64,000 bases of DNA from Archangium gephyra (GCF_001027285.1 NZ_CP011509.1:3604501-3668500), one strand, 5' to 3'. Positions 27,031-33,459 are shown, counted from the stretch's first letter. Notes: generated from the letters alone by a model not told the origin. Made by a program: numbers and translations.

Positions 27031-27103
27031 TACACGCCCTGGGGATCGAACCCAGCAGACCTGGTGTGTGGGACCAGTGCCGTCTCCAGCTGGCTCGGCG
27101 TGC
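27031..27103 (-). tRNA. tRNA-Val (CAC) with C33
   Basis: Acceptor GCACGCC/GGCGTGT, D-stem GCC/GGC, T-arm CTGGG/CCCAG. Anticodon stem CTGGT/ACCAG encloses CCCACAC, so CAC (27068-27070) is preceded by C at position 33 rather than the nearly universal T; position 8 is G instead of T. Possibly impaired. Confidence 0.75.
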
Positions 27104-27126
27104 AAGAGAAAGAAGAAGGTGAGGAG

Positions 27127-27200
27127 TGCCCCCGGTCGGGATCGAACCGACGACCCCCGGTTTACGAAACCGGTGCTGCTGCCAGCTGAGCTACAGGGGC
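27127..27200 (-). tRNA. tRNA-Thr (CGT)
   Basis: Acceptor GCCCCTG/CGGGGGC with one T-G pair, anticodon loop TTCGTAA (27164-27166), T-arm GTCGG/CCGAC. Canonical form; discriminator A; CCA not encoded. Confidence 0.93.
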
Positions 27201-27216
27201 AAAACGGTGCCGCGAG

Positions 27217-27289
27217 TGCCGACCCCAGGAATCGAACCCGGTCCTCCCGTGCTTCAGACGGGCGCGCGGACCACCTACGCCAGGTCGGC
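27217..27289 (-). tRNA. tRNA-Phe (GAA)
   Basis: Acceptor GCCGACC/GGTCGGC, D-arm GCG/CGC, anticodon stem CCCGT/ACGGG with loop CTGAAGC (27253-27255), T-stem CCGGG/CCTGG. Confidence 0.9.
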
Positions 27290-27298
27290 TTGAGACAG

Positions 27299-27370
27299 TT
27301 GCGGAGCAGGGAGTCGAACCCTGCGGCCCAGGCTTATGAGACCCGGTGGGACGTCCGGTCCCACTCCGCA
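27299..27370 (-). tRNA. tRNA-Met (CAT), elongator type or Ile2
   Basis: Acceptor TGCGGAG/CTCCGCA with a paired T1-A72, so not an initiator. Anticodon CAT at 27336-27338 in loop CTCATAA. The D-arm is unusual: a six-pair stem TGGGAC/GTCCCA with a five-base loop. CAT could be modified to read ATA, which cannot be seen. Confidence 0.82.
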
Positions 27371-27377
27371 TCACGAC

Positions 27378-27455
27378 TGGTGCCCCCGGCAGGACTCGAA
27401 CCTGCGGCCTCTCGGTTCGGAACCGAGCGCTCTGCTCCAACTGAGCTACGGGGGC
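27378..27455 (-). tRNA. tRNA-Arg (CCG)
   Basis: Acceptor GCCCCCG/CGGGGGC, anticodon loop TTCCGAA (27418-27420), T-arm GCAGG/CCTGC. Canonical, and the only member of the cluster with an encoded CCA end (27378-27380). Confidence 0.95.
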
Positions 27456-27463
27456 GAAAATGG

Positions 27464-27538
27464 CGGCTCCGGCAGGACTTGAACCTGCGGCCTCTCGGTT
27501 CGTAGCCGAGCGCTCTGATCCAACTGAGCTACGGAGCC
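27464..27538 (-). tRNA. tRNA-Arg (ACG)
   Basis: Acceptor GGCTCCG/CGGAGCC, anticodon loop CTACGAA (27501-27503). A34 would be deaminated to inosine to read CGT, CGC and CGA. Shares anticodon stem, variable loop and T-stem with the neighbouring Arg(CCG) gene, so a duplication is likely. Confidence 0.95.
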
Positions 27539-27545
27539 AGACAAG

Positions 27546-27618
27546 GTCGGCTGGAGGGACTCGAACCCTCTGGAACCGGATTCACAGACCGGTGGCTCAC
27601 CCTTTGCCTTCAGCCAAC
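27546..27618 (-). tRNA. tRNA-His (GTG)
   Basis: Encodes the extra G-1 paired with C73 that marks histidine tRNAs. Anticodon GTG at 27583-27585. The anticodon stem has a T31-T39 mismatch, and position 8 is A. D-stem GGC/GCC, T-arm GAGGG/CCCTC. Confidence 0.85.
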
Positions 27619-27626
27619 ATGACACA

Positions 27627-27700
27627 TCTGGGTGACAGGATTTGAACCTGCGACCTCGCGGACCCGAACCGCGCGCTCTACCAAATTGAGCTACACCCAG
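27627..27700 (-). tRNA. tRNA-Pro (CGG)
   Basis: Acceptor CTGGGTG/CACCCAG, anticodon stem CGCGG/CCGCG with loop TTCGGGT (27664-27666), T-arm GCAGG/CCTGT. Canonical. Confidence 0.93.
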
Positions 27701-27735
27701 GAAAAACAACCACGACTGCGACTGCGACAACGGAG

Positions 27736-27811
27736 TCGGGATGGCCGGATTTGAACCGACGGCCTCGTGCACCCCAAGCACGCGCTCTCGTCCAGGCTGA
27801 GCTACATCCCG
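27736..27811 (-). tRNA. tRNA-Pro (GGG)
   Basis: Acceptor CGGGATG/CATCCCG, anticodon stem CGTGC/GCACG with loop TTGGGGT (27773-27775), long 11-base D-loop, T-arm GTCGG/CCGGC. Confidence 0.93.
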
Positions 27812-27817
27812 AGGAAG

Positions 27818-27889
27818 CTCCACAGGAGGGATTCGAACCCCCAACCTGACGCTTAACAGGCGCCCGCTCTTCCCTTGAGCTACTGTGGA
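27818..27889 (-). tRNA. tRNA-Asn (GTT)
   Basis: Acceptor TCCACAG/CTGTGGA, anticodon loop CTGTTAA (27855-27857), T-stem GGGGG/CCCTC. Only six bases separate it from the following Pro(GGG) gene. Confidence 0.93.
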
Positions 27890-27906
27890 ATGTGTTGCAT
27901 TGAGAG

Positions 27907-27978
27907 CTCCGGGAGCAGGGTTCGAACCTGCATTTGCGGGGTCAGAGCCCGCCGTCCTGCCGATTGGACGATCCCGGA
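27907..27978 (-). tRNA. tRNA-Gln (CTG)
   Basis: Acceptor TCCGGGA/TCCCGGA, D-stem GTCC/GGAC, anticodon loop CTCTGAC (27943-27945), T-arm GCAGG/CCTGC. Canonical. Confidence 0.93.
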
Positions 27979-27987
27979 ATGAAGTGG

Positions 27988-28058
27988 AGCGGGTGACGGG
28001 ATTCGAACCCGTGTTTCCGGTATGGGAGACCGGCGTCCTGCCACTGGACGACACCCGC
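27988..28058 (-). tRNA. tRNA-Gly (CCC)
   Basis: Acceptor GCGGGTG/CACCCGC, anticodon stem CCGGT/ACCGG with loop CTCCCAT (28024-28026), T-arm ACGGG/CCCGT, discriminator T as usual for glycine. Confidence 0.94.
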
Positions 28059-28063
28059 GTGAG

Positions 28064-28134
28064 TACCTCCGGAGGGATTCGAACCCTCGCCACCCGCTTA
28101 AGAGGCGGGTGCTCTACCGATGAGCTACGGAGGC
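28064..28134 (-). tRNA. tRNA-Lys (CTT)
   Basis: Acceptor GCCTCCG/CGGAGGT (G1-T72 wobble), D-stem GCTC/GAGC, anticodon loop CTCTTAA (28100-28102), T-arm GAGGG/CCCTC. A 74-base gap separates it from tRNA-Tyr. Confidence 0.92.
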
Positions 28135-28208
28135 GTGTGCCGCCTCGCGTGAGGGCAGGCGGCGCTTCACCACTGCGATTCAGTTGTCAGAGAGCTGCGA
28201 ACTGCGAG

Positions 28209-28290
28209 TGGGGACGCTGGGAGTCGAACCCAGCGGGCCAAGGGCTCCGGCTCTACAGGCCGGCGCGTCTCCGTAACGCTCTACGTCCCC
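28209..28290 (-). tRNA. tRNA-Tyr (GTA), first gene of the array
   Basis: Class II with a 13-base variable arm, as expected for bacterial Tyr. Acceptor GGGGACG/CGTCCCC, anticodon loop CTGTAGA (28254-28256), T-arm CTGGG/CCCAG. The D-arm is shifted: GCGT/ACGC with four linker bases after the acceptor stem. Confidence 0.88.
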
Positions 28291-28314
28291 AGATGGGTGA
28301 GGCTGGAAATGCGA

Positions 28315-28346
28315 GAGGCCGGGAACCCTTTCGGGAGCCCGGCCTC
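28315..28346. repeat. Strong hairpin upstream of the tRNA array
   Basis: GAGGCCGGG pairs with CCCGGCCTC, with an inner CCC/GGG pairing. It lies 25 bases before tRNA-Tyr, between it and the small reading frame. It could be a leader or processing signal of the tRNA transcript, or a terminator of that frame; no T-run is visible. Confidence 0.45.
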
Positions 28347-28378
28347 CATCGCGCCGCCTCACGTCTGGAGGCGGAGCA

Positions 28379-28525
28379 TCAGAAGAGGCTCGGGTATGGC
28401 CGCTGGCGATACCGCGGCTGCGAGGAGGGGGCCTGCAAGGCACTGACGCGCACGTTGTGAAAACCGGCGGGGTTGCTGTGCTGCTTCGGATTCATCATTC
28501 CCGGCTTCATCGTCGTCGTCCGCAT
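28379..28525 (-). CDS. Possible small protein (48 residues) upstream of the tRNA array
   Basis: ATG at 28525 is preceded by AAAGGAG at a good distance. The frame begins MRTTTMKPGMMNPKQ and ends RQRPYPSLF. Third codon positions are more than 80 % G or C, like real genes here. Composition is basic and proline-rich; no domain recognised. It is on the array strand and could be the first element of its transcript. Confidence 0.45.
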   Translation of the reverse strand: MRTTTMKPGMMNPKQHSNPAGFHNVRVSALQAPSSQPRYRQRPYPSLF

Positions 28526-28632
28526 CGTCACCGCTCCTTTCATGATGAAGAGACGCCACGCCCCGGGTTTCCTGACGGGGTATTTTCCGGTGAATTTCCC
28601 TTCCCCGTAGGACCCATGTACCTCCGCCCCTC

Positions 28633-29949
28633 ATGAGCCCCTTTCTTCCTGTCCGCTTTCTCTCCGCGCTCCTCCTCTGTGTTCCCGGGGTGGGCTGTGC
28701 CGCGTCCTCCCAGGCGGCTGCCGCCCCCGCTCCCGTGGCGTCCGCTCCGGCGGCACCGGGCCCGGCGAAGTCCCGCGCACGCGACCTGGGCATCACCTTT
28801 GGAGGGACGGCCGGCCCCCTCAACGCCATCACCGACGTGCCCGGGGTGGAGGTGGGCCACACGACGCTCGTCTCGGGAGAGGGCAAGCTCGTGGTGGGCA
28901 AGGGGCCGGTGCGCACGGGCGTCACCGCGGTGCTGCCTCGCGGGCGCGAGCGCATGGCCGAGCCCGTCTTCGCGGCCTCCTACGCCCTCAATGGCAACGG
29001 CGAGATGACGGGCACCACCTGGGTGAAGGAGTCGGGTCTGCTCAACGGTCCCGTCATGCTGACCAACACCTCCAGCGTGGGCGTGGTGCGCGATGCGGTG
29101 GTGGACTGGGGCGCGAAGCACGGCCTCGGGTGGGAGCTGGGCCTGCCGGTGGTCGCCGAGACCTATGACGGCTTCCTCAACGACATCTACGGCTTCCACG
29201 TCAAGCCGGAGCACGCCCTGCGGACCATCGACGGCGCGCGCACGGGTCCGGTGGCAGAGGGGAACGTGGGCGGCGGGACGGGGATGATGTGCCACGGCTT
29301 CAAGGGCGGCATCGGCACGGCCTCGCGCAAGCTGCCCGAGTCCCAGGGCGGCTACACGTTGGGCGTGCTGGTGCAGTGCAACTACGGCAGTCGGCGTCTC
29401 TTCTCGGTGGAGGGCGTCCCGGTGGGCGAGGAGATCAGCGACCTCAAGGCCTGCTACACGGGCAGCGAGGCGCCCTCGCTACCGTTCGCCCGCAACATTC
29501 GTCCGTGCGCCCAGAGCGCCAGCTCGACCACGCCCCTCCTCCCCGAGGGCATGGGCTCCATCATCGTGCTCGTGGCCACCGACGCGCCGCTGCTGCCGCA
29601 CCAGTTGGATCGCATCGCCCGGCGCGTCCCGCTCGCCATCGGCAAGATGGGAGGGCTGGGCGAGGACTCCTCCGGGGACATCTTCCTGGCCTTCTCCACC
29701 CAGCCGACGAAGCCGCCCGGCGACAGCCCGGTGGCTCGTGTCTCCTCGCTGGACAATGGGCATATCAACCCGCTCTTCGAGGCCACCGTGCAGGCTACCC
29801 AGGAGGCCATCCTCAACTCCATGCTCGCCGCCGACACCATGACGGGCGCCGATGGCATCCGTCTCTTCTCCCTCCCTCACGATCGGCTCGTGCAGGCCCT
29901 GCGCAAATACGGCCGGGCTCCCGCTCCCGCCAGTGCCCCGGTGCAATGA
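28633..29949 (+). CDS. P1-family self-processing peptidase (DmpA/BapA type), lipoprotein
   Basis: 438 residues. Lipobox VPGVGC (Cys22), then an Ala/Pro linker to residue ~47. NAITDVPGVEVGH opens the DmpA fold, NTSSVGVVRDAV and EGNVGGGTGMMC are further family marks, and GMGSIIVLVATDAPLL contains the autocleavage site before S309, which becomes the N-terminal nucleophile of the beta chain. Members release N-terminal D- or beta-amino acids from short peptides and amides. The signal places it in the envelope. The gene precedes the graspetide precursor by 116 bases and is on the same strand; a link to processing of that peptide is possible but unproven, as a promoter lies between. Confidence 0.88.
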   Translation: MSPFLPVRFLSALLLCVPGVGCAASSQAAAAPAPVASAPAAPGPAKSRARDLGITFGGTAGPLNAITDVPGVEVGHTTLVSGEGKLVVGKGPVRTGVTAVLPRGRERMAEPVFAASYALNGNGEMTGTTWVKESGLLNGPVMLTNTSSVGVVRDAVVDWGAKHGLGWELGLPVVAETYDGFLNDIYGFHVKPEHALRTIDGARTGPVAEGNVGGGTGMMCHGFKGGIGTASRKLPESQGGYTLGVLVQCNYGSRRLFSVEGVPVGEEISDLKACYTGSEAPSLPFARNIRPCAQSASSTTPLLPEGMGSIIVLVATDAPLLPHQLDRIARRVPLAIGKMGGLGEDSSGDIFLAFSTQPTKPPGDSPVARVSSLDNGHINPLFEATVQATQEAILNSMLAADTMTGADGIRLFSLPHDRLVQALRKYGRAPAPASAPVQ

Positions 29950-29969
29950 ACTTCTGAAGTAGGTTGGCC

Positions 29970-29998
29970 TTGAACTTGGTAGGCCGGAATTTCATAGT
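29970..29998 (+). promoter_or_regulatory. Possible promoter of the graspetide operon
   Basis: TTGAAC (29970-29975), 17 bases, CATAGT (29993-29998), each matching four of six consensus bases. Transcription would begin near 30005, leaving a ~60-base leader that ends in GGAGG before the precursor ATG. Confidence 0.35.
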
Positions 29999-30065
29999 AC
30001 GCTGGGCTGATCGGGTGCCCCCCCTCGTTCGTCACGCCCGATCTCTCCCCACACGGAGGCAATAA

Positions 30066-30260
30066 ATGAAGAAGGACACGACCAAGAAGCCGTTCTTCGC
30101 GCGTCTGCTCGAGCAGCAGGAGCTGGACCAGGTGGCCGGTGGCGCGGACCAGACCCAGAAGTATCCCTCGGACGGAGATGACACCACCGTCACCCTCCAG
30201 GACTCTTCCGTCGACGGGACCCTGAAGTACCCCTCCGACTCCGACGACCGCGACCTGTAA
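30066..30260 (+). CDS. mdnA: Microviridin-type graspetide precursor with two core repeats
   Basis: 64 residues. The leader has PFFARLLEQQ (9-18), the alpha-helical recognition motif of microviridin ligases, and a GG pair at 25-26. Two cores follow: T30-Q-KYPSD-G-DD (to 39) and T52-L-KYPSD-S-DD (to 61). In microviridins the Thr and Ser form esters, and the Lys an amide, with the acidic residues of T-x-KYPSD-x-E/D-E/D. Both cores keep all of these positions, so one precursor should give two tricyclic units or one longer peptide. The acidic end is Asp-only; cyanobacterial cores mostly carry Glu and an aromatic residue there. Two ligase genes follow directly. GGAGG lies seven bases before the ATG. 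Confidence 0.93.
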   Translation: MKKDTTKKPFFARLLEQQELDQVAGGADQTQKYPSDGDDTTVTLQDSSVDGTLKYPSDSDDRDL

Positions 30261-30297
30261 GAAGTCCCTGGCGGCCTGTTGAGCGCCACGTCCCTCC

Positions 30298-31293
30298 ATG
30301 CCCCCCGACCACGACATCGTCCTGCTCCTCACCCACAGTGCCGACTTCTACACGGTCGACAGGGTGGCCGAGGAGCTGTCGCGGCGGGGGGTTCGTTCCG
30401 TGCGGGTCGACACGGATGGCTTCCCGGCGCGGCTGGAGCTGACGTCGAGCCTGGGGCCTGGCGGGGACGAGGTGGTGCTGCGGACGGCGGCGGGCGAGCT
30501 GCGCGGCGAGGACGTGCGGTCGGTGTGGCTGCGCCGGCTGGTGTCCCCCCGGCTCGATGAGTCGCTGGACCCGGACTGGCGGGAGAGCTGCGTGCGCGAG
30601 TCGCGGGCGGCGCTCGAGGGTTTCCTCGACGGGCTGCGGGCCGCGGGCTGCCCCTTCCTCAACCCGCTCGGCGCGGAGCAGGCGGGCAACAAGCTGCGCC
30701 AGTTGCGGCTGGCCGTCGCCCAGGGGCTGGAGGTACCGCCCACGCTGGTGACCAATGACGCCGAGCGCGTCCGGTCCTTCTTCGCGCGGGTGCGCGGCCG
30801 CATGGTGGCCAAGATGCAGACGCCCCTGACGCAGTCCATGGCGGGCGGGCAGCCCTTCGTCTACACGAGCGCGATCGGCCCCGAGCACCTCGAGGAGCTG
30901 GAGGGGCTGCGTCACAGTCCCATGATGTTCCAGGAGCGCATCGACAAGGCGCACGAGCTGCGGGTGGCCGTGGTGGGCGAGCGCTGCTTCGTGGGGGCCA
31001 TTGACGCCTCGCGCTCGGCGGAGGGGCAGGTGGACTGGCGGCGCTCACGGCCGGGCGAGGTCCACTGGGAGAAGGGCGAGCTGCCGCCCGAGGTGGCCGA
31101 GCGCCTGGTGCGTCTGGTCGCGGAGCTGGGGCTGGTGTACGGCGCCGCGGATTTCATCGTCACACCCGAGGGACGTCACGTCTTCCTCGAGGTCAACCCC
31201 GGGGGCGAGTGGGGCATGCTCGAGAAGGAGCTCGGCCTGCCCATCGCCGCGGCCCTGGCTGACGCGCTCGCGTCCGCGGGCCCTACCCCCTGA
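30298..31293 (+). CDS. mdnB: Graspetide ATP-grasp ligase, MdnB/MvdC type (lactam-forming)
   Basis: 331 residues. Begins with IVLLLTHSADFYTVDRVAEEL, the MvdC/MdnB signature, then VRVDTDGFPARLEL. The ATP-grasp core has RMVAKMQTPL, PMMFQERIDKAHELRVAVVG and a C-terminal VTPEGRHVFLEVNPGGEW with the Mg-binding Glu and Asn. In microviridin synthesis this ligase closes the Lys-acid amide after the esters exist. It starts 37 bases behind the precursor and is followed after 21 bases by the ester-forming ligase, so the three form one operon. Confidence 0.92.
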   Translation: MPPDHDIVLLLTHSADFYTVDRVAEELSRRGVRSVRVDTDGFPARLELTSSLGPGGDEVVLRTAAGELRGEDVRSVWLRRLVSPRLDESLDPDWRESCVRESRAALEGFLDGLRAAGCPFLNPLGAEQAGNKLRQLRLAVAQGLEVPPTLVTNDAERVRSFFARVRGRMVAKMQTPLTQSMAGGQPFVYTSAIGPEHLEELEGLRHSPMMFQERIDKAHELRVAVVGERCFVGAIDASRSAEGQVDWRRSRPGEVHWEKGELPPEVAERLVRLVAELGLVYGAADFIVTPEGRHVFLEVNPGGEWGMLEKELGLPIAAALADALASAGPTP

Positions 31294-31314
31294 CGGCATA
31301 CACGCGGGAGCGTC

Positions 31315-32316
31315 ATGGCCATCCTCATCGTCACCCATTCCAAGGACAACGAGGCGCCTCGCGCCGTGCGGCGTGCCCTCGAGGCGCGCGGCGAGCGGGT
31401 CTACCGGTTCGACTCGGACTTGTTCCCCACCCAGCTCCAGCTCTCGCTCGACGAGGCGGGGGCGGGCCGGCTGTCGGGGCCCGATGGGCAGCTCGAGCTG
31501 CCGGAGATCTCCGCCATCTGGTACCGCCGCAACGCCACGGGGGCGGGTATCCCCAAGGACCTGGACGAGCAGCTGCGCAAGCCCTCGGTGGAGGAGAGCC
31601 GGCGCCTGGTGTTCGGGATGATGACGGCGCTTGGCGTCTTCCAGCTGGATGCGCTGGATGTGGTGCGGCGCGCGGAGCACAAGCCGCTGCAACTCAAGCT
31701 CGCGCGGGCGCTGGGGATGGAGGTGCCACGCACGCTGATGACCAATGATCCGGCGGCGGTGCGCGCCTTCGCCGCGAGCTGCCCCGGCGGGGTGGTGACG
31801 AAGATGATGTCGTCCTTCGCCGTCTACGACGAGCAGGGCCGGGAGCAGGTGGTCTTCACCACGCCGCTGGAGGCGCACGAGCTGGAGGACCTGGAGGGCC
31901 TGGACCTGTGTCCGATGACCTTCCAGGAGCGGCTGGTGAAGCAGGTGGAGCTGCGGGTGACGGTGGTGGGGGAGCGGGTGATGGCGGCGGCCATCGACTC
32001 GCAGGCGCTGCCCAAGGCGCGGGAGGACTGGCGCCGGGAGGGCGCGGCGCTCATCGACGCGTGGAAGCCCTACACGCTGCCCGAGCGGTTGCGGACGCAG
32101 GTGGTGCGGCTGATGGATGCGCTGGGCCTCAACTACGGCGCGTTCGACTTCATCGTCACGCCCGAGGGCCGGCACGTCTTCCTCGAGGTGAACCCAGCGG
32201 GCGAGTTCATGTGGTTGATGCGCCACCCCGGGCTGCCCATCGACGAGGCGCTGGCGGACGTGCTCTCCGGGCGCGCGGCCCGCAGGTCCGGTCCCAGACC
32301 GTTGCCGTCACCGTGA
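31315..32316 (+). CDS. mdnC: Graspetide ATP-grasp ligase, MdnC/MvdD type (ester-forming)
   Basis: 333 residues. ILIVTHSKDNEAPRAV, FRFDSD-like YRFDSDLFPTQ and ISAIWYRRN match the MvdD/MdnC group. The core contains VVTKMMSSFAVYDEQG, CPMTFQERLVKQVELRVTVVGE and VTPEGRHVFLEVNPAGEF. MdnC acts first, forming the Thr and Ser esters on leader-bound precursor. No acetyltransferase (MdnD) or dedicated ABC exporter (MdnE) follows; the next gene is a small unrelated protein. Export and leader removal must come from elsewhere. Confidence 0.92.
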   Translation: MAILIVTHSKDNEAPRAVRRALEARGERVYRFDSDLFPTQLQLSLDEAGAGRLSGPDGQLELPEISAIWYRRNATGAGIPKDLDEQLRKPSVEESRRLVFGMMTALGVFQLDALDVVRRAEHKPLQLKLARALGMEVPRTLMTNDPAAVRAFAASCPGGVVTKMMSSFAVYDEQGREQVVFTTPLEAHELEDLEGLDLCPMTFQERLVKQVELRVTVVGERVMAAAIDSQALPKAREDWRREGAALIDAWKPYTLPERLRTQVVRLMDALGLNYGAFDFIVTPEGRHVFLEVNPAGEFMWLMRHPGLPIDEALADVLSGRAARRSGPRPLPSP

Positions 32317-32387
32317 GGCCGTGTCCGGGGCCCTGGCCGAGGATTCCTTGGTCCGGTCCGAGGCCCCGGTGGTAGGGTGCCCGCCCC

Positions 32388-32621
32388 ATGGCAAAGTCCC
32401 CGTGCCCCGTGACGCTGAAGCAGTTCCAGGAGAAGGCCGAGCCGTTGAAGGTGGTCATCAACGGCCAGGAGATGCTCGCCGAGGTGAAGGCATTCTCGAC
32501 GGGCTCCTTCGGCTGGAACATCAACGGCAAGATGACCATCACCGTCGATGGCAAGCCGGTGTCGGTGCAGATCGGCATGAACATGACGGTGGTGGGCTCG
32601 AAGGAAGCCGCCCGGGAGTGA
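32388..32621 (+). CDS. Small conserved-looking protein, 77 residues
   Basis: Begins MAKSPCPVTLKQF. Mostly beta strands (LKVVINGQEML, KMTITVDGKPVSVQIGMNMTVVGS), no signal or membrane part. No family recognised. It is 71 bases behind the ester ligase on the same strand and may share its transcript; it converges on the ThiF-like gene with one base between stops. Confidence 0.68.
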   Translation: MAKSPCPVTLKQFQEKAEPLKVVINGQEMLAEVKAFSTGSFGWNINGKMTITVDGKPVSVQIGMNMTVVGSKEAARE

Positions 32622-32622
32622 C

Positions 32623-33201
32623 TCACGACGCGGTGGGCGTCACCGCGACGAGGCTCACCATCGCGTCGCGGCGGGTGCCGTGCTTGACGAAGTCCTGCAC
32701 CACCCGCGCGAGCGTGGCGCCGAGCTGGCCGATGAGGGGCAGGTGGGCCCCTCCCTCGCAGGTGGCCTGACCCGCGGTGTCCTCGGCGTCCGGGACGAAA
32801 CGCTCGTCCCAGCGCACCAGTCCGAAGGTGCCATCCGCCGCCAGCGCCCCGTGCACCAGCGGCTTGCCCGCCGTGCGCGCGAAGTCGCTCAGCAGCAACC
32901 GGCTCGCCTGGTTGTCGAAGCAGTCGACGAGCAGGTCCGCGTTGGCGCACAGCGCGGCCACGTTGTCGCGCGTCACCCGCACGCCGAAGGCCTCGGCCTT
33001 CACCCCGTGCAGGTTGAGCAGCTGGAGCTTCAGCGCCTCGGCCTTGTTCTTCCCCACCGAGGGCTTCACGAAGGCCTGCGCGAGCAGGTTCTTGGACTCC
33101 ACCCGGTCGAAGTCGATGAAGACGAGCGTGGCCTCCAGGTTGCGGCACAGCACCGCCGCCGTGGAGCCGATGGCGCCCACGCCACAGAAGAGGATGCGCA
33201 T
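32623..33201 (-). CDS. E1-like adenylyltransferase (ThiF/MoeB/HesA family), short form
   Basis: 192 residues. Nucleotide-binding GVGAIGS at residues 7-13, DFDRVESKNLLAQ (the DxDxVexsN pattern), GKNKAEAL with the catalytic Lys region, DCFDN, and QATCEGGAHLPLIGQLG, whose Cys aligns with the thioester Cys of ThiF-type E1 proteins. Such enzymes adenylate the C-terminus of a ubiquitin-like or sulfur-carrier protein. There are no CxxC zinc pairs of MoeB type. GAGGAGG precedes the ATG by eight bases. The gene just upstream (12 bases) codes for a possible beta-grasp protein; no ThiS, MoaD or thiamine gene is nearby. Confidence 0.85.
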   Translation of the reverse strand: MRILFCGVGAIGSTAAVLCRNLEATLVFIDFDRVESKNLLAQAFVKPSVGKNKAEALKLQLLNLHGVKAEAFGVRVTRDNVAALCANADLLVDCFDNQASRLLLSDFARTAGKPLVHGALAADGTFGLVRWDERFVPDAEDTAGQATCEGGAHLPLIGQLGATLARVVQDFVKHGTRRDAMVSLVAVTPTAS

Positions 33202-33213
33202 GGCCGGCCCTCC

Positions 33214-33459
33214 TCAGGCCCCGAAGGGCACCTTGGGACGCAGGTAGATGCGCTCGTCGCCCCGGGGACCGCGGAACCGGTCCACCACGTAGTGGACGAA
33301 GGCGTCCTCGCGCAGGTGGGCGATGTGCAGCCCCGGCGCTCCACCCGAGCGCACCACCTCCAGGGCGATGCGCCGCACGTCCCCGTCCGACACGTGGCCG
33401 TCCAGCTCCAGGGGCAGGTCCGAGGACAGGCCGTTGTAGGTGATGTTCAGCGTCGCCAT
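33214..33459 (-). CDS. Small protein, possible beta-grasp partner of the E1-like enzyme
   Basis: 81 residues, AAGGAG ahead of the ATG. MATLNITYNGLSSDLPLEL suggests a beta hairpin, GDVRRIALEVV a helix, and DERIYLRPKVPFGA a closing strand, which is the order of a beta-grasp (ubiquitin-like) fold. The C-terminus is FGA, not GG, so carrier function is uncertain. Its only neighbour on the same strand is the ThiF-like gene, 12 bases downstream, so the two act together. No named family recognised. Confidence 0.72.
   Translation of the reverse strand: MATLNITYNGLSSDLPLELDGHVSDGDVRRIALEVVRSGGAPGLHIAHLREDAFVHYVVDRFRGPRGDERIYLRPKVPFGA

Noticed and set aside
26935-28290. CRISPR array
   Set aside because: The regularly spaced TTCGA-like words are T-loops of tRNA genes; unit lengths and sequences vary and each folds as a cloverleaf.
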